From Terebella lapidaria (lineage: Eukaryota; Annelida; Polychaeta; Terebellida; Terebellidae): a stretch of 64,000 nucleotides of DNA. Location: contig OX424558.1 of assembly GCA_949152475.1 (NCBI GenBank), positions 30,390,651-30,454,650 of the forward strand. Direction: 5' to 3'. Below, piece after piece: positions 57,668-64,000 of this stretch. Made by a program: the position numbers and the translations under genes. Each line of letters starts with the position of its first letter. Position 1 is the stretch's first letter. The notes beneath the pieces were generated by a model that had not been told where the DNA came from, ran no database searches, and worked only from the letters and a program-made list of their open reading frames with translations.

Positions 57668-59884
57668 CACGGTGGTCCTACGATTTGGCGTTTAGTCGGG
57701 ATATTACGCCAGTAGTCGGGCGATACCGACGTTTAGTCGGGCAAATAGGCCATAACGATGCAATGGATCGCGACAGAAACGCAGGTAGTGACAACTAATC
57801 GAGGAAACGAAAGTAAATAACTGTTGCATTGAGTATCGGAACCATTTAGGTGTCAAAAGATATAGCTGTCCTCAGTGAATATGCCGCATGCTAATCAAAA
57901 TCTTCTACGCCGATTTGGTTGTCGCTCATGAATACGCCAATGATGAAACTAAATGGACCTTTAAAACATAATGACACACATATTATTTATATTTCTCTGG
58001 ATTTTATGAAATACATTTGCTCAAATAAGTGGTTTGGGATGGTTTTTCTGTGATTTTATGTGTCATTACTTGATAAAAGTTGTTTTTGGAGGAATACAAA
58101 TTACTACGTTCCTAGTCGGGATCGGTTTTGGTGCAAGATATCCAACTTCGGCGTTTAGTCGGTCATCATGGTCACCTTCTGGCATTCGCTTCAGAGTTGT
58201 ATTACTACTATGATGAACGGACTAGTCTAGTTCCGAAATAAATTTTGAACATGATATTTTCAAATGAAGTTGATTGGCTAGTGGGACTCATAGCCTAAAA
58301 GAATAGTATAATTTTTGCATTGTGTGACCGACAGCGCCAAGTATTGCATCGAGCCCCCTGTGATGGTAATCAACATGCCTGGCGATAGATATTAAAATCC
58401 CACTTGAAATTTTTGTAATGATCGTTTCTGTTCATCCTAACAATATGATATTTAATATGATGTTAACATTATTTGTGACAAAACACCGGAATGTATGTAT
58501 GTATGTATGTATGTATGTAGAATATTTATATAGCGCCTCTTCAAACAGTTTGCTCGAAGCGCTTTACACAATAACACAAACAATTATAGCAGAAGTTATT
58601 AATACACGTATACACACATGAATTATTGGTCATTAACAATTTGTCCAAACAGAAAAGTTTTAAGTTGCTTTTTGAAAGAAGAGAATGTGGCAGTACTTCG
58701 CAAACTATAAGGCAGCCTATTCCAGCAAGCTGGACCACAATGAGCGAAAGCTCGGTCTCCATGGGTTTTCAGCCGTGTTCTGGGTACTGTGCACAGATGA
58801 CAGTCCTCAGAACGGAGACCAGGACGCGGTTTATACAAGTGTACCACCTCACTGAGGTACCCTGGACCAGAGTGGAGGGTTTTGAACATCAGCATGCACA
58901 ATTTGTATATTATGCGGTAATGCACAGGCAACCAGTGCAACTTGTGCAATGCCGCCCGCACAGAATCGCGTCTTTGGAGGCGAAGGACGATCCTAGCACA
59001 TAAATTTTGGAGACGTTGTATCCGTTCCAGATGGACTGATGGGGTATTATACAACAAACTGTTGCGGTAGTCTATCCGACTGGTTACCAGCTGATAGACT
59101 AGTGTTTGTGTTGTTGAAGGATCGAGATATTTACGAATTTTACCTATTTTCCGGATAGCAGCCATTGAGGTCTTACAGGTTGCAGGTTGCAGGAATGCTA
59201 ACCTATTATCCATTAAAATCTCACGAGTTTCTTCCAGATTAATATTCGTTTCGGCATTAATAATAAATGGACTTTAGAACAGTACTGTACATATATAACG
59301 AGTGATTGCGAACTATTACTGAAATTTCTGTAGACTAAACGCGAAAAATCACGATCGTAACTGCCAAGGACCAGCACTATCACAAATGGACAAACCCCGC
59401 TAGACGCCGTAGTCTTGTCCCACTAGGTACGGTACCATACATTTAGTTTGCAAAATTTCCTTTTACACAAATGTTTATTCTAAACTGTTGATAAACATAA
59501 TACGATCTATTCCCCAATAACAACTACATAAATTTGAAGCTATAGACCTGGTATATGCACTTCCAGTCCATGTTATAATTGTATTTATCACTCTCTTTTG
59601 TGTCAATTTGCCTGGTGAGAGTTCGAAACACAAAACTGTGTTAACGATATTTCAGCAAATTATGCATATATCGGCGCAATTTCAGGTTTGTTTGGTCTAT
59701 GGATGTATCAGACGCTCAATCCGCAGCAATAGTTATGTGCCAAGTTCTTAGTTCTATGGAAAATAAGAAAATATGAACTCGCTTATTTATTTTGTTGACA
59801 TATTATCCCGACTAAATGGCGTGGTTACCGACCAGTGCCGGGATTTCCCGACTAAACGTCAAATCGTAGGACCACCGTGAATAT
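57663..59884. mobile_element. 2.2-kb TIR transposon with a nested LINE end
   Basis: CACGGTGGTCCTACGATTTG (from 57668) is mirrored by CAAATCGTAGGACCACCGTG (to 59879); the TIR continues as GGCGTTTAGTCGGG versus CCCGACTAAACGTC. AATAT is on both sides (57663-57667, 59880-59884), a possible 5-bp duplication. The subterminal word TTTAGTCGGG is repeated (57689, 57729, 58156 partial) and occurs in the opposite sense near the right end (59812, 59851). There is no transposase of its own. The superfamily is open: the GGTGGTCCT core resembles the 41099 element's end. Confidence 0.75.
58490..59257 (-). pseudogene. CR1-like LINE, 5'-truncated, reverse transcriptase C-terminus
   Basis: The minus-strand frame 58623-59213 (196 residues) has DYRNSLLYNTPSVHLERIQR, then LQNLCARIVLRLQRRDSVRA, ALHKLHWLPVHYRIIYKLCM and ends AFAHCGPACWNRLPYSLRST, FSSFKKQLKTFLF, the canonical CR1/L2-type thumb and C-terminal signature (LHWLPV--RI-YK-C-L-, CWN-LP--LR---S---FK--LKT-LF). 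Beyond the stop are the CR1/L2-like GCGCTATATAAAT/AAGCGCT 3' motif and a CATA microsatellite tail (58491-58520). It is intact over this part but lacks catalytic domain and endonuclease. Confidence 0.9.
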
Positions 59885-59929
59885 TGCAATGATCCATCAT
59901 TGACATGAAGTTAAGTTTACACTGTTGGT

Positions 59930-60450
59930 TTTTGTGATATTTTTGTGGTGCTGACTGGTATCATTCTATAACTTGGCATACTTCCTTCACCTGGGAGTCA
60001 AACAGCAATTTTCTTCCGAATTTCAGACTTCAACACGAAAAGTGAAAAAGTTGGCAATCTACCCCAAGGTTAAATTTAGCCCTGTCTTCTAATTTTGGGG
60101 TCCGCACACAATTTGGTGCATTTGCTCGGTTTTGTAGTGGTGCAATCTTTTGAAATCAGCACCGTTTGTTTAGAATACACCCCAATGTGTCTTCTGGTCC
60201 AAAATTAAAACTCCACTTGAATCCTGATGACTGTAAACAGGACCAAATCCTCGAGTATGCTCAGATTCTCAAGATCCCGCTTTGTTCTGAAATTCAACAT
60301 TGGAGTAGATTGCCAACTTCTTCAATTTTTGCGCTAGAAGTCTGAAATTTTGCAGAACATTGCCATTTGACTCCCAAGGTGAAATACGCCAATGTAGAAT
60401 GATACCATTTAGCATCGCAAATATATCATCAAAAATCGGTGTAAACAATT
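59930..60450. repeat. Family D inverted repeat pair just upstream of the DHX33-like gene
   Basis: The arms 59935-60085 and 60285-60450 are inverted copies: GGAGTCAAACAGCAATTTTC ... AAAAGTTGGCAATCTACCCC versus GGAGTAGATTGCCAACTTC ... GCAGAACATTGCCATTTGAC. The spacer is ~200 bp. It probably represents one MITE of ~520 bp whose right edge lies about 65 bp before the DHX33-like ATG, inside its promoter or 5' UTR region. Confidence 0.7.
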
Positions 60451-60516
60451 TTTAAAAATCAAAGTATAAATGCATATGTTTTGATTTCTTTTGTCTGTTG
60501 TCAGTGATCTCAGAGG

Positions 60517-61502
60517 ATGGCCACCCATAGTCCAGGCTTCAAGCGGCCGAGCACCCCAAACCATGGGACATCGCCCAGTGTGAAGAAACAGAGACTAGCT
60601 GGAGGTAATCACGGCTGCTCAACATTACCTCAACTTATTTCTGCACAGTTTACCTCGTAAAAGTGTTTATTGAGTCTGCTGCACTGTCATTGTCAGGTGT
60701 AGACAGATTTCAAGCAGTTTCGTGCAGCAAAGAGAACAGATTGAAGCACTTTGATATCCTATGATGAGCACCATGTAAACATGATAAATACCAATAATGA
60801 TATTAGATAATTATATTAAATCTGTATACTCTTTACCAAGGTTCATCAAGCGGAGAGGGTTCCCTGAGCTACACCAAACTACAAGATGAAAGGCGCAAGT
60901 TGCCGATATTCTCCGCGAGACATCGACTCCTGAAAGAGCTACAGAACCTGGATAATACCATCATCATTGGCGAGACGGGCAGCGGGAAAACCACTCAGAT
61001 CCCTCAGGTACACAATACTATTTAGATCTCTTGGATTGCAAATAATTCTACCGCCTCAGGTGACCGGAAAAAAACTAGTCCGATCCTGGCAACAAATTCA
61101 TTAAAAATTCAATTTTGATCTTGGTTAACCATGTTAACTAATATCATGAATATGTAGAGGTGAGACATCAACTGAATATTTTGCTGATATCATTCACAAG
61201 CCCTACAGTATGTACATTGACACAGAGAATACCGGTATATAGATATGTTGCTTTCTTATATTCAGTCTGCATCATTCTGTCTGATTTCATAACGGCAATA
61301 TCAGAACTAGATGTACCGGTACCTGGAAAAAAATGCGGACATTATGAAATGACTCTTTGCTATCCTCAGTCTTTGCAGTTCAATCCAGGCTGATCTACAT
61401 CATGTACATTCTGTAGTAATACAACTAAAATCATTCTGTTCTTCCTTTCAGTATCTGTTTGAAGCTGGGCTACACAAGAAGCTGACAATAGCATGTACAC
61501 AG
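60517..61502 (+). CDS. DHX33: DHX33-like DEAH-box RNA helicase, first three coding exons (partial)
   Basis: Exons 60517-60604, 60841-61007 and 61452-61502 join in phase through GT-AG introns (236 and 444 bp), giving 102 residues. After a Ser/Lys-rich N-terminus the text LPIFSARHRLLKELQNLDNT, then IIIGETGSGKTTQIPQ, carries helicase motif I (Walker A, Gly-Glu-Thr-Gly-Ser-Gly-Lys-Thr at about residues 73-80). It continues YLFEAGLHKKLTIACTQ, where the family goes on with PRRVAA (motif Ia). Human DHX33 has LPIF-AR--LL--L-NLDN-V-IGETGSGKTTQIPQYL at the same place. DHX33 acts in nucleolar rRNA synthesis, translation initiation and RNA sensing in mammals. I find no further exon up to 64000. Confidence 0.85.
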
Positions 61503-62087
61503 GTATGTAATATTGTGTTTGTTTTGGAAAACTGTCAACCGTAATAATGATACTGAAAGCCCAACTGCAAACCGAGTTGATGGTCGCAGTGACACACCGA
61601 CACATATAAGTCAAGGAAAACATAAATTGGTCCTAAATGAGATACAACTCACAGCGGCATGGAAGGAAAAATTTATTTCAATACGATGTATCGATCTGAG
61701 CATTTCCACGAAACAAATGATCTGACATAAATGCATGTACGGTGTACGAAGATGCAATTTTTACTCACATTATTACAGAAAGGAGACATTACCTTATCAC
61801 AGATAGACACAATCAGACTTACCATGTTTTATCATGTTTATAGAGCATGGACATGTAAAAATTTATGACATTGAAGTCAGGGACAGTATTCAAGGACACT
61901 TAGTTAATACATCCAGGGTGACTGAGGGAGTATCCATTGCATGTGTCTGGCGATTACTTTCAATTTATGAATATGATGCATGCATCTTGTGTTTATATAC
62001 TTCTGCTCCTTCAGCACTATGTAATACATGGCCTCCCAGCCATTTACTGGGAATGGTCATATTTTATGTGTTTGAGATTGACATCAC

Positions 62088-63083
62088 TCAGATAACAGTT
62101 GAGGCGTCAACAGCACCAGTGAAATCTTGTGCCTCTTTGATCTGCGTCCTGCACAGGATACTGCGAAAGGCCTCTTTGAAGTGTCTGTTAGCGCCCGCGT
62201 AGACCAACGGGTTGAGCAGTGAGTTTGTGAAGGCCAAGAACACTGCGGCCTTGTAGTACGTCATAAACTTCTCCGGGTAGTAGCCGAATGATGGAAGGGT
62301 TATCACTAGGAAAAGTCCCGAATAACACAAGATGAAAAAACCTAGGATGATCGACAGAGGCTTAGCGGCTTTCATCTCCCTTCGAAGTGAAAGTTTCGCG
62401 GGTTTATCCTGCGACTGACTCTGGTCACATGCCGTTGTCGCTCCCACCCGAACAATGTTGACCTTAGCGGCCTGTAATTTAGCGATGTGAAATATTCGTC
62501 CATATATGAAGAGCATAATGACAGTTGTGACAAGAAACTGCAAAAAAAAGGAGACAATGAGAACCGGTGCCGAGAAGACGTGAAAGAGACTGCATTCCGA
62601 GGTGGCGTCCCACCGACCAGTACCGACGAGCAAGATGAACTGGATCACAGAACAGCCCCACAAGATAACGATGATGACTTGTGTCCTTCGTCGTGTGGTG
62701 AAGTCGTGGTATCGCAGCGGGTAAACAATCGCCATGAAGCGGTCGCTAGCGATCGCGAGTAGGTGCAGCAGAGATGCCACAGACGGGATGAAGACGGCCA
62801 TTCGACTGTAGCAGAGGAAGCGATTGTGATCCATCCAGGGGAAGATGTTGAAGAAGCTTCCAAAGATCGCCAAGATCCCGACTAGAAGGTCAGTCGCCGC
62901 TAGGCTCGTCAGGTACACGTTGGTAATCGTGTGGAGGCGGTAGTGGCGCTCAATGGCCAGGATGACGAGAACATTCCCGAAGATCGTTGCCATGGAGAGG
63001 ATGTTCGTCAGCAGGAAGATCAGGATTTTACTGGCTGAAAAATCCTCATGAAGCAATGGAACTATTGTCGAGTTCTCCAACAT
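62088..63083 (-). CDS. Class A (rhodopsin-like) GPCR, orphan
   Basis: A single 331-residue exon starting at the first true ATG (63083; four codons further upstream begin with TTG). There are seven hydrophobic segments. TM1 has GNVLVI; TM2 SLAATDLLVGI (Leu-Ala-x2-Asp); TM3 ends ASDRFMAIVYPLRY (DRF in place of DRY); ECL2 Cys in TSECSLF pairs with the Cys before TM3; TM6 has ILCYSGLF instead of CWxP; TM7 has NSLLNPLVYA (NPxxY), followed by HFKEAFRSILC with a possible palmitoylation Cys. An N-glycosylation site NST lies at residue 4. No Asp is seen at the amine-binding TM3 position, which argues against a classical amine receptor. Nearest general style is adenosine/melanocortin-type receptors; the ligand is unknown. 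Confidence 0.9.
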   Translation of the reverse strand: MLENSTIVPLLHEDFSASKILIFLLTNILSMATIFGNVLVILAIERHYRLHTITNVYLTSLAATDLLVGILAIFGSFFNIFPWMDHNRFLCYSRMAVFIPSVASLLHLLAIASDRFMAIVYPLRYHDFTTRRRTQVIIVILWGCSVIQFILLVGTGRWDATSECSLFHVFSAPVLIVSFFLQFLVTTVIMLFIYGRIFHIAKLQAAKVNIVRVGATTACDQSQSQDKPAKLSLRREMKAAKPLSIILGFFILCYSGLFLVITLPSFGYYPEKFMTYYKAAVFLAFTNSLLNPLVYAGANRHFKEAFRSILCRTQIKEAQDFTGAVDASTVI

Positions 63084-63095
63084 GTTCGTGCACAA

Positions 63096-64000
63096 ACACT
63101 TCTGGATGTGGTTTAAAACAATTAATGAATTGAAGAATTTCTCAGTTGTTTGTCATTCCGGTTATTGTTGCTATATCAGTGTGAATTTGAATTATCTGTC
63201 TTCTTCAACACTTTTTGAAAAGCGCCACGATTGATGAAAAGCGGCTTTGTCCACCAGGCTCTCCCCGTCTAATCAGACACTGTCTATGTAGCTTTCTATC
63301 AGTTAGCGCCTGAAATTGTGACAATGATCATCTCATATAAGAGGACCATGCTCTGTCATAATCCATTTGTGGGAAACAAGATCTGATCAATAATACTCGA
63401 GAATACGTAAAGTGCTTGAAGCCAGAGGCTGCTCCTTTGAAGATGTTTTTCATGTTCGTCACCAACATGCTCAGTGTCTGAATTGTTTTTCAACAGCTTT
63501 CTTTCAATACGAAATGAGGATGATTATGTCCCATGAGAGATCCAAGCAATCATTTTTGCCAGTGTAAAAAAGAACACTCTTGTCATCATAATCGGCAAAA
63601 CTCTACCGTAATCAGCTCCTGTGTGTTGCTATATTTGAGTAGCATGATCAATGTTTTCACGGCTTATTGCCAGTTTTTTGCTTCGTCTATATTCCCTACA
63701 CGTTCCATGGATGAAAATGGCTTTCAAGTTCGCACCCTAGTCCCAAATTGGGCATTGTATCGGCTTGTGGGAGGCTAAACAATAGCGCTAATCAATGATA
63801 GTGCCAAACATTTACAATCAGGGCTGCACGGTAGTTCACATCAAATGGTCCACTATGGTAAATACGGCTTTTTGTCAGAGCCCACTGTAGATGATATAGT
63901 GCCTCGTTTATATAATCAGCTATGCAAACAACTTCCCGTGCTTTTTGATGCACATGCTGCTTATTGCGACATGAATGGACAATTTGCCCATGTTAGATTA
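63096..64000. other. 5' flank of the GPCR; probable continuing DHX33 intron
   Basis: No exon of either gene is recognised. There is no PRRVAA-type helicase motif Ia on the + strand and no clear upstream GPCR exon on the - strand. Several short frames have no domain. Confidence 0.4.

Noticed and set aside
62088-63095. GPCR start at 63095
   Set aside because: That codon is TTG; the first ATG in frame is four codons later at 63083.

Overview
This is eukaryotic, repeat-rich DNA. Spliced genes, LINE, Penelope and cut-and-paste transposon remains show a metazoan. A NAT16-like acetyltransferase gene, a DHX33-like helicase start and a rhodopsin-class GPCR, together with frequent TAGGCCTA-type and ACATGTA-type motifs, suggest a marine invertebrate, probably an invertebrate deuterostome (echinoderm, hemichordate or cephalochordate). 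I cannot resolve the phylum from the sequence alone.

Only three host loci are convincing. (1) A complete four-exon NAT16/histidine-N-acetyltransferase-like gene at 36193-37606 (+). (2) The first three coding exons of a DHX33-like DEAH-box RNA helicase at 60517-61502 (+), which runs out of the window. (3) An intact single-exon class A GPCR at 62088-63083 (-), which probably lies antisense inside the next DHX33 intron.

Most of the rest is transposable-element DNA. Two families dominate the first 48 kb, and I read both as Helentron-related non-autonomous elements (HINE-like). Both have a hairpin terminus, short terminal inverted repeats and an internal tandem array. Family C carries a 147-bp unit (7 units at 7.6-8.6 kb, 13 at 9.9-11.8 kb, a reverse copy at 45.0-45.8 kb). 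Family B has TAGGTTACCGGAC termini and, in many copies, a ~134-bp unit (0.7-5.3, 13.9-14.9, 20.5-23.6, 25.3-28.4, 40.8-45.0 and 45.8-48.1 kb). Both units repeatedly carry AGGTCA-type nuclear-receptor direct repeats (DR1).

Into and between these sit: hAT-type elements (15.5-17.3 kb, 21.7-23.2 kb and 41.1-43.9 kb, the last with perfect termini and an 8-bp target duplication); a fossil Ty3/gypsy-like LTR element with a separate LTR copy (31.3-35.9 and 37.9-39.0 kb); a Penelope-like element bounded by inverted repeats that contain hammerhead-ribozyme-like cores (39.05-40.3 kb); a 603-bp foldback element with 9-bp target duplication (46.5-47.1 kb); a Harbinger-like element (49.5-51.0 kb); a TTAA-flanked MITE (52.0-52.9 kb); an almost fully palindromic element (56.4-57.0 kb); a 2.2-kb TIR element holding a CR1-like LINE end (57.7-59.9 kb); and another LINE 3' end (55.2-56.0 kb).

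The three host genes show no common pathway. Their shared feature is that they survive as small islands between nested mobile elements.
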